Below are positions 8,280-17,616 of a DNA stretch of 41,468 nt, piece by piece. How positions within the stretch are numbered: the stretch's first letter is position 1; the number at the start of each line of letters is the position of its first letter. The notes below the pieces were generated by a model. The model ran no database searches. It was given only the letters and a program-made list of their open reading frames with translations, and had not been told where the DNA came from. Where the stretch lies: assembly GCF_000281085.1 (NCBI RefSeq), contig NZ_JH767522.1:184974-226441 (forward strand), read 5' to 3'. The translations under genes were made by a program, and so were the position numbers. Source of the stretch: Catenovulum agarivorans YM01. GTDB lineage: Bacteria > Pseudomonadota > Gammaproteobacteria > Enterobacterales > Alteromonadaceae.

Positions 8280-9192
8280 AATACAATTTAACTTAGCTTG
8301 GCAAGCCTACCGCCAAGGTAATACTTCTGCTGCGCAATCACGTCTGTGTGAGCTATTAGCTCAGTCACCTAACGAGCCTATGTACCATGGTTTATTAGCC
8401 GCCTGTCTTATGCAACAGCATCGACTAACAGCCGCTCAGTATGAATTATCAATTGCACTGCATGGCGAGCCCAATAACGCTTTTTTGCTTAATCGTCAGG
8501 CGAGCTTGCATATACTGCAACGCGAATATCAGCTTGCAATTGACACCTGCCAACACATGTTGCAACTAGATCCTATGGATATTAGCGCCTTATTATTACT
8601 CGCAGATATTTACCAAACAACCGAAAACTACGACCAACAACTCAGCTATGTTCAACAAGCGCATGCGCTTGAACCAAATGATATAGATGTATTGTTAGCC
8701 TATGCTGATTACTTTATTAACATCAAAGACTTGAATACAGCTAAACAATACGCGCTAGACGCGATAAAAATAGATCCCTCAGCTCTGAATGCTAATTTAG
8801 CAGTAGCCAATATAGATTTAAAACTAGGCAACATTGAGTCGGCTGAAAACCATACAAAATTTGTTATGACCTATGCGCCCGACTCGAAAGCTTGTTTACA
8901 GATTTTTGCAGCAATTAAAGCAATAAAAAACCCGCTATTGGGCTTGTGGTGGAAAGCGAATAACTTTTTAGACAACCTGTCACAGTTACGCATGGTGCTG
9001 GTACTTATTTCTGGATATTTGATGTTTAATTTAGCTGCGCAAATTTTGCGAGATTTAGACCAGCCTAGCTATGCAACAGTCGTATCGTCCGCTTGGTTAT
9101 TAATTGTTATCTATTCTTGGGTTGGTATTCCGCTTTATCATAAAATGCTTAAAAAAGAGCTGGCTGATTTTAAGTTTAATCCGAACTACTAA
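8272..9192 (+). CDS. Membrane-anchored TPR protein of the AAA-TPR operon
   Basis: 306 residues starting at the ATG at 8272 (MDEIQFNLAWQAYRQGN); an upstream in-frame start at 8185 would lie deep inside the preceding membrane gene and lacks homology-like sequence. Residues 1-215 are about six TPR units (AYRQGNTSAAQSRLCELLAQ, then LQREYQLAIDTC and others). Two hydrophobic helices follow, at about 238-258 and 268-288, with a short charged C-terminus. A scaffold that binds partner proteins on the cytosolic face is expected. Overlap with the membrane gene and shared TPR content with the ATPase suggest one complex. Confidence 0.8.
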   Translation: MDEIQFNLAWQAYRQGNTSAAQSRLCELLAQSPNEPMYHGLLAACLMQQHRLTAAQYELSIALHGEPNNAFLLNRQASLHILQREYQLAIDTCQHMLQLDPMDISALLLLADIYQTTENYDQQLSYVQQAHALEPNDIDVLLAYADYFINIKDLNTAKQYALDAIKIDPSALNANLAVANIDLKLGNIESAENHTKFVMTYAPDSKACLQIFAAIKAIKNPLLGLWWKANNFLDNLSQLRMVLVLISGYLMFNLAAQILRDLDQPSYATVVSSAWLLIVIYSWVGIPLYHKMLKKELADFKFNPNY

Positions 9193-9208
9193 GCAGAAGC
9201 CTCTTCAA

Positions 9209-9239
9209 CCAGCGCCATGCAATCGATGCAAAGCGCTGG
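9209..9239. other. Hairpin between convergent genes
   Basis: CCAGCGC and GCGCTGG arms with inner TGCA pairs lie between the TPR gene and the M42 gene. There is no T-run on either strand, so it is not a clear intrinsic terminator. Confidence 0.35.
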
Positions 9240-9247
9240 CCTACCAA

Positions 9248-10324
9248 CTATTTATTCGTTATAACATTTTCACTGCGGCACAAGGCCATCAATACGCGGA
9301 TAAAATCTTTGACCGAAGAAATAGACGCGGTTTCTTCCATGGTGTGATAACCAGTTGTTGGGATCTGGATAGTTGTACCTGTCACCTTGCCGTTTGACGC
9401 ACTGATAATACGCCCAAGCTCAGTACTACCATAGGATTGCTGCTCACCACCCACTTGCGCGGCTTCTTCGTTTTTCAAACGCACATATTCGTCTTTAAAA
9501 ATGACGCTAATACCCAGCTCACTACAAATAGTCGCAACTCGTTCGGTTGCGCCTTTGGCAAATTCAGCATTGGCATCTTTGTTCCGTAAAACCAGTTGTT
9601 GTTCATCAGCTGTGGTTCTATCCGGAAATGGCGAGGTATCAACCACGTACAATTGATTGTTTTGTGCACCGAAACGACGGAACCACTCGAGCAAATAGCG
9701 CCAGCTTTTACCTGCTTCTTCTTGGGCAGTAAAAAATACCGTACCTTGAAAACCTAAACTGAATAAATGCACTAATACCGCAGCAGATATAACGTTATCT
9801 AGCTGAGCAGATAGGTAGTTTTCGTTAATTGCTAATTTATCTGAAAACGCCACGGGCGTACCGGCAACTAAGTGCTCCAATCCTTCAACTTCAAAAATTA
9901 AGTTATTTCTGTGTTCGCAAGTATAACTGCCTTTGATCACCCCAGCGCCACGGTACGCGCCCGACCAAGGTTCATATGCATACACAGGCGTTTGGGTAAA
10001 ACGCCCAGCAACTTTTTTAACTAAAGCTTCAGATACCGAGTTGCCTAACAAGTCTGAACGACTACCCGCGACAAAGGCGGCAAATTGGAACTCATTTGGA
10101 CCTGTACAGACTAAACCGTGGCGGTCGATATGCGCCGAAAAATAACCGGATTGTGGCTTATTGCCTTGTGCAACTAACAAGCCTTCGTACCAAGTCACTT
10201 TGGCACCTCGGCTCTCTAATTCGCGTTGTAAAACACGGTAAAAAGCATGTTCAGAACCGACCACACAAGGTTCACGAACAAGTATCTTTAACAGGTCAAT
10301 AAAATCGGCAAAATGTAGGTTCAT
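9248..10324 (-). CDS. M42 family metallo-aminopeptidase
   Basis: 358 residues from the ATG at 10324, which has GAGG upstream; the in-frame TTG at 10345 is less likely. The co-catalytic metal site of M42 (aminopeptidase I/endoglucanase M type) can be followed: SAHIDRHG (H and D), AQLDNVISA (bridging Asp, with Asn where many members have a second Asp), TAQEEAG (catalytic Glu and ligand Glu), VVDTSP (Asp) and GYHTMEE (His). The family removes N-terminal residues from peptides as a cytosolic oligomeric shell. It is likely active because all ligands are present. It is convergent with the TPR gene. It is not ArgE, which belongs to family M20. Confidence 0.85.
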   Translation of the reverse strand: MNLHFADFIDLLKILVREPCVVGSEHAFYRVLQRELESRGAKVTWYEGLLVAQGNKPQSGYFSAHIDRHGLVCTGPNEFQFAAFVAGSRSDLLGNSVSEALVKKVAGRFTQTPVYAYEPWSGAYRGAGVIKGSYTCEHRNNLIFEVEGLEHLVAGTPVAFSDKLAINENYLSAQLDNVISAAVLVHLFSLGFQGTVFFTAQEEAGKSWRYLLEWFRRFGAQNNQLYVVDTSPFPDRTTADEQQLVLRNKDANAEFAKGATERVATICSELGISVIFKDEYVRLKNEEAAQVGGEQQSYGSTELGRIISASNGKVTGTTIQIPTTGYHTMEETASISSVKDFIRVLMALCRSENVITNK

Positions 10325-10421
10325 ATGGGCAACCTCGGCAGTCAAAAGTTAACTGCCTTATACGCTTTTTAGCTGTAATTACAAAGCTTTTTTGCAGATT
10401 TTTTGCTCGCGAAAATTTCGA

Positions 10422-12899
10422 CTATTCCGCCAGCGACAAAATATAATCAGCAATGAGTTCACGTGTATCCTGTGGTAAAAAATCATGTGCTGGCATTTGG
10501 TGTTCACCCCACTGACCACTGCTACCCTTTGCTATAACTTCTGCGATTTTACTTTTGCCGTTATCCATAGCTTGATACTTGTTGCCAACTTGTTTAAAGC
10601 TAGGACCAACAGAAACTTGTGCCTCTTGGTGGCAACCGATACAACGGTTTTCTTTAGCGGCGTCTTTGCCTTGGCTAATTAGCAGCTGGGTTTGATGATC
10701 GACAGTTTTGTCTGTAGCAAGTGTTTGTTCGCTGTTAGGCTCAACCTTTTGTCGCAACTTCGCCAGTATTTGTTCTAGTGGCGCATCGTTGAACTCAAAA
10801 TAACTCAGTTTAGAATCATCGGCATCAGCCCACCATTTCACCCCGTATTCCAGTACCCACAAACGTCCTTTTGCATCTAGCTGCATATCTAATAAACCCG
10901 CAAACTCAACATGGTTAGCAAAGTCGTCAATTTTGACCACGCGATCAAATTCATCCAAAGTGACCACTTTTAACCAATGGCGCATAAAATCGCCAATAAA
11001 GAGTTTTTTGGCAAAATATTGTGGATAAGCAAATTCATCACCACTAGGGTAAATACCTGCCACTAAAGAATTGCGCGAGCCTTGGCCTAGCTCGGGAAAT
11101 TCAGCTGAAGGCGCATATGGATAATACAAAATAGCCGCTTGAGCTTGGGGTAATTCCCTTAAACCTGTATTGCGAGGTGAGAAATTAACTGGCGCTAACG
11201 GATTAAATAAGTTGGCTGATTTTTTCTCAGCGTAATCGTACATGCGGTACGGAATGTTATTGGCAATCATAGTTGGCCAACCAAAGTTACCGGGTTTAGT
11301 CACTTTATTAATTTCGCAATAACCGCGAGGTCCAAACTCAGCAACATCTTCACGTGCATCAGGGCCAACATCAGCAAAATATATAGTATCTGATTGTGGG
11401 TCAACCGCCATAGTATATGGGTTACGCGTGCCCATGACGTAAATTTCCGCTCGACCTTTTGTACTGTCGGCAAATAAGTTGCCCGCTGGAATGGTATAAC
11501 TACCTTGTTTGTTTGGTGTAATGCGTAAAATTTTGCCGCGTAAATCTTGTGTATTGCCAGCGGTGCGCAGTGCATCATGGTGCGCCCTGCCTTCAACATT
11601 ACTGATAGGGCCAGTGCCATTCGACTCAAACGGATTGGTGTTGTCACCTATGGTAATAAATAAATTGCCGTGGCGATCAAACTCTAAATTACCGCCAGTG
11701 TGGCAACAAGTATTGTCCATAGGAATATCTAACAACACTTGTTCTGTGCTCATATCGAGCTTTTTATCAACAACTTTGACTTGCGAAATGCGCTGAAGCA
11801 AGTCGTGCTGTTTAGCTGCATCGGCCAAGTCATACATCAAATAAACCAACTGGTTTTCGTCAAAATCAGGATCAAATATAGCGGACAAAAAGCCAAATTC
11901 ACTTTGTTTGTGCTCTTTGGCGTACAAGTCGAGTTCAACCATCACATGCCTTTGCCCCGACTCAATATCAAACCACAATAATTGACCTCGACGTTGGGTG
12001 ATTAAAGCTGTGTTTAAATCAGGTGATAAGGCGAAACTAACTGGCTCAGCTAATTGTTGAGTAACGACCTTTTGTTCAAAACGGCGTAAATCAGGCTTCG
12101 CTTTTGAATAGTCTAATGGTTTGCGTTGTGCCAATGCGTAATCTAAACCGCCAGATAAATGTTTTAAATAAAGGGGATGTTGATAAACCGCTTTGCTATG
12201 ACCAATGCCGGTGTAAAATACTCGCCCGCCATCAAATTCGTGATACCAAGCCAGTGGATGATAAGCACCTTGTTTGCCACCTTGATAACTGCTTTCGTCT
12301 AACACTAATAGGTCTTTGCGCCGATCTGACAAATCTTTAAAGTCGTACCATTCGTCAGCTAAAACAAACTCGGCCGGTAACGTTTCTGTCGCCGGGTGCT
12401 CATGGTTAACAACTTTTATCCGCGCTTGTTGTACATTAGATGGATCGCCTGGATGAGATAAAAATACCCCACCTATCATACGGCGGTACCAATACCATTT
12501 TCCTTCGTGTTCAGTATCTGTTGCCGAGTGAATACCAACAAAACCGCCACCCGCTTGCATATATCTTTCTAACGCCAACTGGCCATCGTCATCGAGTACA
12601 TCACCTGTGGTATTGATAAATATAACAGTGGCTATTTTGCTTAACTGCTGGTCGTTAAATACGCTAGCGTCTTCGCTGGCGATAACCTTTAAACCTTTGT
12701 CTTTGGCTAATTTGCTGACCGCCGTCACAGCCGTTTCAATTGAATCGTGTCGCCAGCCAGTCGTTTTAGAATAAATGAGCACTGTATCTAACTTGTTGGC
12801 GACAGTTTTATCGGTTGCTTTGTCTTCCGCTGAGCAACCAACCAGAAACAGCAGAGCTGCAGCAAACATATTGATTAGAATTGATTTTATAAGTTTCAT
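10422..12899 (-). CDS. Lipoprotein fusing ThuA, soluble sugar dehydrogenase-like propeller and cytochrome c
   Basis: 825 residues from the ATG at 12899; the TTG at 12920 is rejected because the ATG has AAGG before it and gives a clean signal peptide. The lipobox is LVGC (C22). A ThuA-like glutamine-amidotransferase fold (about 38-260) has LIYSKTTGWRHDSI and GGGFVGIHSATD. A glucose/sorbosone dehydrogenase-type propeller (about 285-670) has CCHTGGNLEFDRHGNLFITI, DLRGKILRI and MGTRNPYTM. A class I haem c domain carries CIGCH (first Cys at 753) and a distal Met candidate in QMPAHDF. Such fusions are known in Bacteroidetes and Planctomycetes and are thought to act on sugars. Electrons would pass from the propeller to the haem in the periplasm. 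Confidence 0.85.
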   Translation of the reverse strand: MKLIKSILINMFAAALLFLVGCSAEDKATDKTVANKLDTVLIYSKTTGWRHDSIETAVTAVSKLAKDKGLKVIASEDASVFNDQQLSKIATVIFINTTGDVLDDDGQLALERYMQAGGGFVGIHSATDTEHEGKWYWYRRMIGGVFLSHPGDPSNVQQARIKVVNHEHPATETLPAEFVLADEWYDFKDLSDRRKDLLVLDESSYQGGKQGAYHPLAWYHEFDGGRVFYTGIGHSKAVYQHPLYLKHLSGGLDYALAQRKPLDYSKAKPDLRRFEQKVVTQQLAEPVSFALSPDLNTALITQRRGQLLWFDIESGQRHVMVELDLYAKEHKQSEFGFLSAIFDPDFDENQLVYLMYDLADAAKQHDLLQRISQVKVVDKKLDMSTEQVLLDIPMDNTCCHTGGNLEFDRHGNLFITIGDNTNPFESNGTGPISNVEGRAHHDALRTAGNTQDLRGKILRITPNKQGSYTIPAGNLFADSTKGRAEIYVMGTRNPYTMAVDPQSDTIYFADVGPDAREDVAEFGPRGYCEINKVTKPGNFGWPTMIANNIPYRMYDYAEKKSANLFNPLAPVNFSPRNTGLRELPQAQAAILYYPYAPSAEFPELGQGSRNSLVAGIYPSGDEFAYPQYFAKKLFIGDFMRHWLKVVTLDEFDRVVKIDDFANHVEFAGLLDMQLDAKGRLWVLEYGVKWWADADDSKLSYFEFNDAPLEQILAKLRQKVEPNSEQTLATDKTVDHQTQLLISQGKDAAKENRCIGCHQEAQVSVGPSFKQVGNKYQAMDNGKSKIAEVIAKGSSGQWGEHQMPAHDFLPQDTRELIADYILSLAE

Positions 12900-13001
12900 A
12901 ACCTTGCCAACAAACCACAAAAAGTATGTAACAATTTACAACATTTATGAAACAAAACAATCCGAGAAAGTCGGATATTAATAGGACAAATTCGGCGTTA
13001 G

Positions 13002-13361
13002 CTAGAATAGCTCTACTTTATAGCGCTTAGCCTTTTTAACAAACTTAGCGGTAACAAACATATCGGCCGCCCCTGTTACTTTGCAATCTAACTGGTGATC
13101 AGCTTTATCATGAATGCAACGAATAACTGCTTTAGTGCCAATTTTCAGCACTTGTGAACTGCCTTTTATTTTTAGGTCTTTAACAAAAGTTACTTTATCG
13201 CCTTCAGCCAATACAGCACCATTGGCATCACAAATGTTCAACTCATTTTCCGCTGCTGCGTCTTCAGCATTCCATTCATGCGCACATTCAGGGCAGATAA
13301 ATAAAGATTGATCTTGGTATACAAATTCAGATTGGCAGTGCGGGCAAGGAGGACAACTCAT
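13002..13361 (-). CDS. phnA: PhnA/YjdM zinc-ribbon protein
   Basis: 119 residues, the usual length. The N-terminal zinc ribbon has CPPCPHCQSEF and LFICPECAHEW, followed by the SH3-like PhnA domain (about 50-119) with DGAVL-type and GDKVTFVKDLKIKGSS segments. Despite the name, PhnA/YjdM is not needed for C-P lyase activity and its biochemical role is uncertain. It stands alone, and no phn genes are nearby. Confidence 0.85.
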   Translation of the reverse strand: MSCPPCPHCQSEFVYQDQSLFICPECAHEWNAEDAAAENELNICDANGAVLAEGDKVTFVKDLKIKGSSQVLKIGTKAVIRCIHDKADHQLDCKVTGAADMFVTAKFVKKAKRYKVELF

Positions 13362-13542
13362 AATTACAACTCAGGATAAATTTAGTGGTGATAACGGCAT
13401 TGTACAATAATTACCGCTAAGTATGTTGCACGTGCTTATTCTTTGTGCGCAAATGGATACTTGGGCAAAAATTAGCAAATTTGGTAAAAACTAAATACAG
13501 AGATACACTTAGGTGATGTGTATATATTTTAGGCAATAACAA

Positions 13543-13860
13543 GTGACAAAAAAATTAACTATATTGGTTCGAGTGGAACCCGGTTGTTTAGGCCCAACAG
13601 GCAAAGATTATGTTGAAGATTTTTGCGCTTTTGCCAACCCTGTGTTTAGCAGAATTAGGGAGCAAGCACTGAATTGGCAGCTTGTGCCAAGGTATGACAA
13701 GTCACTTGATGAAGTAGAATTGCAGCTTGAAGGACGTAAATTGACCCCTGAACAAGCAGAGAAATATTTATCTATGTTAGATACCTCTTTTACTGAAATC
13801 TCTGAAGATATAGGTAACAAATTGAGTATTTGTATCGATAAGTTTTTCGAAGCTCATTGA
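13543..13860 (+). CDS. Small conserved-looking protein, unknown function
   Basis: 105 residues starting with GTG at 13543. No signal peptide or membrane helix. Mixed alpha/beta pattern: a hydrophobic first strand (KLTILVRVEPG), a GPTGKDYVEDFC loop, a strand ending QLVPRYD, then two helices. The good codon pattern and acidic C-terminal half suggest a real gene. I do not recognise a family. Confidence 0.6.
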   Translation: MTKKLTILVRVEPGCLGPTGKDYVEDFCAFANPVFSRIREQALNWQLVPRYDKSLDEVELQLEGRKLTPEQAEKYLSMLDTSFTEISEDIGNKLSICIDKFFEAH

Positions 13861-13984
13861 TGAAAAAGCCTTAAACATTCTAAAACCATAAGTTTTGTAA
13901 CAAAGTGTACAAGGCGTTTACAATCAAATCAGCTTGACCTAACATGACGTCAATTAATCAATTTTGACAACATGGACGTCATTT

Positions 13985-15124
13985 ATGTTCAAGCTAAAAT
14001 CCAAACCTATTTCTTGCCTGCTGCTCCTTCTAGCCTGCACGCTCAATAATTTATCAGGTTGTTCATCAATACCAGCTACCAACATTGAATCATCACAAAC
14101 AGAAGTTGAGCAAATTCAAGCCAGTAAAATTGCGTTGGACGGTCGAGATAAATTTAATTCGAATGCCCAATATGCTGAAATTGGCAATAAACAATATGTG
14201 TTCTTTGAAAGATCTGAAGGGCTAAATTTCAAAGATAAGTCGATACACTTAAGCGAGATAGTCGACAAACAAAAAGCAGTGGAAAAAATATCACCAACAA
14301 CTCAATTTACCCAAAACAAACAATTCAGCACATTGTCGGGGTTGGTTAAAGAAAAAGAACGCCAGTGGTTATATTTTACTTATGGCGATAGCATAAGGAA
14401 AAAACCAGCTACAATTTTAAAAGGCCAAGTCATGCCAGATGGCCGATTAACAGCTGTAACACAAGTCACTTTAAACCATGATATTGAGGTAGGTAGTTGG
14501 CCATATTTCCACTACCATAACGGCCAATATTATATGGTTTACCGTAAAATTAAGTGCTGCGAATTAGGCTTTGCTGTTAGTGAAAATGGCACGGATTTCA
14601 CAAGTACGAACCAATCAGGCTTTAAAGGTTTTATGCCCGCAATTGCCAGCTTTGGCGATGGCTCACTAATTTATACCTACCAACGTACCTTTCCCACTGA
14701 TCAATTAAGAAGTAATGGCAAAGTTAAATACACGCTTAAATCTAGATATCAAATATCACATGATCAGGGCCAAACTTGGCAGCCCGAAAAAATTGTTACA
14801 GATACTACATTTACCGTACATGACGCCATTCCCTTTTTACGCCAAGACGGCAATATAGATTTGTATTATAGCCATGGGTTCAACCGAAAGATTGGTCATT
14901 GGAGCTTATGGCGACGCTGTGTAAACAGCCAAGGTGATCTAGGTAAAGAATATTTGGTTGCCGATGAAAGCATAGGTCATATCGCAAAACCTAACGTATT
15001 TAGGCGTACGGACGGCCGAATAGTTTTACTCTTTAGTGAACAAGGTGAAGAGATTAGAAATGGGTCTCAGCAAACTTTCAGCATTTTGAACTCGGACGCT
15101 GATTGTCAATTTAATAAGGATTAA
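13985..15124 (+). CDS. Lipoprotein with BNR/sialidase-like propeller
   Basis: 379 residues from the ATG at 13985 (a TTG at 13964 is in frame but less likely). The export signal has two possible lipoboxes, LLAC (C18) and LSGC (C26). The mature part is beta-rich with one clear Asp-box, SHDQGQTWQPEKI (about residues 257-269). Further W/F-rich blades include YYSHGFNRKIGHWSLW. This fits a five- or six-bladed BNR propeller as in sialidases and glycan-binding proteins. I cannot place the sialidase arginine triad, so hydrolase activity is unproven. One base separates its stop codon from the next lipoprotein start, so the two are cotranscribed and may act together at the outer membrane. Confidence 0.65.
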   Translation: MFKLKSKPISCLLLLLACTLNNLSGCSSIPATNIESSQTEVEQIQASKIALDGRDKFNSNAQYAEIGNKQYVFFERSEGLNFKDKSIHLSEIVDKQKAVEKISPTTQFTQNKQFSTLSGLVKEKERQWLYFTYGDSIRKKPATILKGQVMPDGRLTAVTQVTLNHDIEVGSWPYFHYHNGQYYMVYRKIKCCELGFAVSENGTDFTSTNQSGFKGFMPAIASFGDGSLIYTYQRTFPTDQLRSNGKVKYTLKSRYQISHDQGQTWQPEKIVTDTTFTVHDAIPFLRQDGNIDLYYSHGFNRKIGHWSLWRRCVNSQGDLGKEYLVADESIGHIAKPNVFRRTDGRIVLLFSEQGEEIRNGSQQTFSILNSDADCQFNKD

Positions 15125-15125
15125 T

Positions 15126-16718
15126 ATGAAAACAACTGCATTACTTATCATCAGCATCTTAGCCGTTCTGCTATCAGCTTGCTCGAACAACTCATCATTT
15201 CAGAGCCAAGTGAAAGCGGATGTGAATGAAATTAAACAACAAATTAAAGCAACCCACCCCGCTTTTTTGAAACCAGAAGACAACCAAGAGTTTATTGCTT
15301 GGTGGCACAACGGTGACAAGTTGGTAGAAGAAAAGCTGCCATTAGTAAAAACCCAGCACGACGCAACCGCCTTGCTCAATTATTATATTTTGGGTTACAA
15401 AGAGCCGCATATGTCAGCCCGAAGATATACCAAGTGCAAACTGTGTCTGCGCATTCCATTGACCCGAGTATTCTTAGTAAATTTTACAGATACAGAATCT
15501 GATTTATCTTATGCTAAATGGAGTGGCTTTTTTGTCGATTTAGTCGAAGATGAATTTATTGTTGGCCATACCAGCCAGAACTGGCCAATAGATTTACCAC
15601 CAGCTGGTGCAAAATTGCAAAGCTGTGATCAACAAAAAGCGCACCATATTTACCACCAAAAAATATTGCCTTATATAGACCAACGCGCGCAAATTGATAC
15701 AAGCTCAGCTACCGCATTGTTTACTTTCAGCTTTCCACACTTATATCCGATACTCGCTCAGCAACATTTTTCAAACTGTCAATTTCAGCTAATCGATGGT
15801 TCACTAAAAAACTACGCATTAACCTGGCAAGGGGCCGAAGGACTAAAACAAACCAAAGACGACTGGCAGAATCTTGGCAAAAAGCTCAACCAAGGTAAAA
15901 AACCGCAATTGGGGATTGAGAATAAAAGTGATTTAACATGGGTGAGTGTGCCTTCTTTTACCTTGTCGAGTAAAAAAGTCGCTCACTACAACACAGTGCT
16001 CAAGCAAGTTCAGCAACTAACAGATGATGACACATTAGTTGTCGACTTACGCGGCAACCAAGGTGGCTCACTGTATTATATGGCTCAGCTCATACAATCT
16101 ATCTACCCGTCAATCACCAGTTTACGTTACACAGGTACAGCCGAGCCAATCGCACATGTCAAAGCTTCAAAGCAACTCATTGAGTTTTATCAACATCACC
16201 TTAATTTGTTTGAACAAGCCGAGCAAAATACAATTCCACCAAAAAAACAGTTTGAATTGGATACAATAAGCCGATTATCTCGGTTACTCAAGAATCACAA
16301 AAATGCCAAGCAAGCATTAGTGTTAACCAAACAACAACAGTCCGAGTTATTCAGCTATATATATCAAGAGAATACTCGCCAACAAGACTTTGCCGGTAAA
16401 GTGATCTTGTTAACTGCGCAAGATTGTTTCAGTGCTTGCCTAACATTTGTTGATTTATTACGAACTAAAGATCAGGTTGTGCATGTAGGCAAAACCACAA
16501 ATGCAGATACCAAATATCTAACAAACATCCACCTTAGCACATCAAAAGGCAAAAAGTTTAGGTTACCTGTTATGCACTTCCCAAATAGAGTGCGGGCAGA
16601 CAACCAACCTATATATCCACAACATCAATACCCTGGATATATTTGGGACACGGCTAAAGTTGCGCAGTGGATTTTAAGCAATCAATCAATATTCTCTAAC
16701 CACTCTAACCCTTTGTAG
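15126..16718 (+). CDS. S41 peptidase-like lipoprotein
   Basis: 530 residues. The lipobox is LSAC (C19). An N-terminal helical region (about 28-90) is followed by a cysteine-containing segment KCKLCLR. The tail-specific-protease core has DDTLVVDLRGNQGGSLYYM, the usual S41 strand-helix. It continues with VILLTAQDCFSACLTF, where the Ser of CFSAC occupies the nucleophile position. A Lys or His-Glu partner is not obvious, so I call it S41-like. It is coupled to the propeller lipoprotein upstream. Its 3' end overlaps the convergent gene at 16682-17593 by 37 bases. Confidence 0.7.
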   Translation: MKTTALLIISILAVLLSACSNNSSFQSQVKADVNEIKQQIKATHPAFLKPEDNQEFIAWWHNGDKLVEEKLPLVKTQHDATALLNYYILGYKEPHMSARRYTKCKLCLRIPLTRVFLVNFTDTESDLSYAKWSGFFVDLVEDEFIVGHTSQNWPIDLPPAGAKLQSCDQQKAHHIYHQKILPYIDQRAQIDTSSATALFTFSFPHLYPILAQQHFSNCQFQLIDGSLKNYALTWQGAEGLKQTKDDWQNLGKKLNQGKKPQLGIENKSDLTWVSVPSFTLSSKKVAHYNTVLKQVQQLTDDDTLVVDLRGNQGGSLYYMAQLIQSIYPSITSLRYTGTAEPIAHVKASKQLIEFYQHHLNLFEQAEQNTIPPKKQFELDTISRLSRLLKNHKNAKQALVLTKQQQSELFSYIYQENTRQQDFAGKVILLTAQDCFSACLTFVDLLRTKDQVVHVGKTTNADTKYLTNIHLSTSKGKKFRLPVMHFPNRVRADNQPIYPQHQYPGYIWDTAKVAQWILSNQSIFSNHSNPL

Positions 16719-17593
16719 CGCAGCGATATATCAGCTGCGCTATTTGCAATTACTCTGTTGGCAGCCTGTCGCATCTTGGCAAGCTGCTGAATTGAAAAAG
16801 CGTTCGTAAATGTGTAAGACCATTCATTGAGCACATTCATCCCTTGATAACAAATTTGGCTATGCTCTGACTCTGTTAAAGCAATTAGGTAGTCAAAAAC
16901 CTCATCACTAACTGCAGGTTGTGGATTAAACGTTTTTAGCGCGTATGCACGTAAGATAGGGTCATTTGTTGATTCAATAAATTCTGCTATATATGGGTTT
17001 AATACAGCAGATTTGATCAATTCATCATCACGTCTGATATGTGCAAACAGATACTGTTGCATCTGCGGCGAAAATTGCTGATTTCGAATCAGTTCAATGA
17101 TCAGCTTTATTCTTATTTGCTGATTTTGCATATACATAACAACGAATACCGCTGTATCTAAATCGAGCTGGCGCTTTGAGCTTAACCAGTGTTTTATCGC
17201 TTGCTCTTGTACACTAGCATCTGCAACTAACATCACACGAGTCAAAAAATGCCTAGTTGGGGTGTCGTCCATCTGAAAAAAACTGCTGATAAACGACTGC
17301 AATAAATTATTATCTGCAGCAAGTTGAGCTGCATGGTCGTAAACAGGTACCTCTTCTATCCATTCAGCTTCTTGCTGTGTTAATGGGGTATTAAACAATG
17401 AAGTCCAATTATGTACTAGCCTATCACTTGGATGGTTTTGCTCAGTTAACTCAACCACAGACTGATGTTTGTCATCAACTGAGATTAGAGCTGAACTGCT
17501 TTGTTGCGTGCGTGGTAACAGCACAAAACTCACAAGCGTGCTTGCCACAACAACACCCAATACAAAACCCACAATAGCATGTTTATTAACCAT
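16682..17593 (-). CDS. Membrane-anchored helical (HEAT-like) protein, paralogue 2
   Basis: 303 residues. One N-terminal membrane helix (about 7-27) is followed by a polar linker and an all-helical domain whose repeats resemble HEAT units. It is clearly paralogous to the protein encoded at 17617-18594: both share a D(S/T)PTR(D/H)(Y/F)L block, a QYLF.H(I/L)R block, an ND..L(R/K)A.AL block and a Q..(F/Y)QG(M/L) block followed by an N-W pair. No family recognised. The two lie 23 bases apart in the same direction after a secreted beta-helix gene, suggesting a joint envelope role. Confidence 0.65.
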   Translation of the reverse strand: MVNKHAIVGFVLGVVVASTLVSFVLLPRTQQSSSALISVDDKHQSVVELTEQNHPSDRLVHNWTSLFNTPLTQQEAEWIEEVPVYDHAAQLAADNNLLQSFISSFFQMDDTPTRHFLTRVMLVADASVQEQAIKHWLSSKRQLDLDTAVFVVMYMQNQQIRIKLIIELIRNQQFSPQMQQYLFAHIRRDDELIKSAVLNPYIAEFIESTNDPILRAYALKTFNPQPAVSDEVFDYLIALTESEHSQICYQGMNVLNEWSYTFTNAFSIQQLAKMRQAANRVIANSAADISLRYKGLEWLENID

Positions 17594-17616
17594 AACTATG
17601 TTATCCCGAATTAAAG

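Noticed and set aside
9248-10324. ArgE (acetylornithine deacetylase) to complete the arginine pathway
   Set aside because: The metal-site motifs and spacing are those of M42 aminopeptidases, not M20 ArgE.
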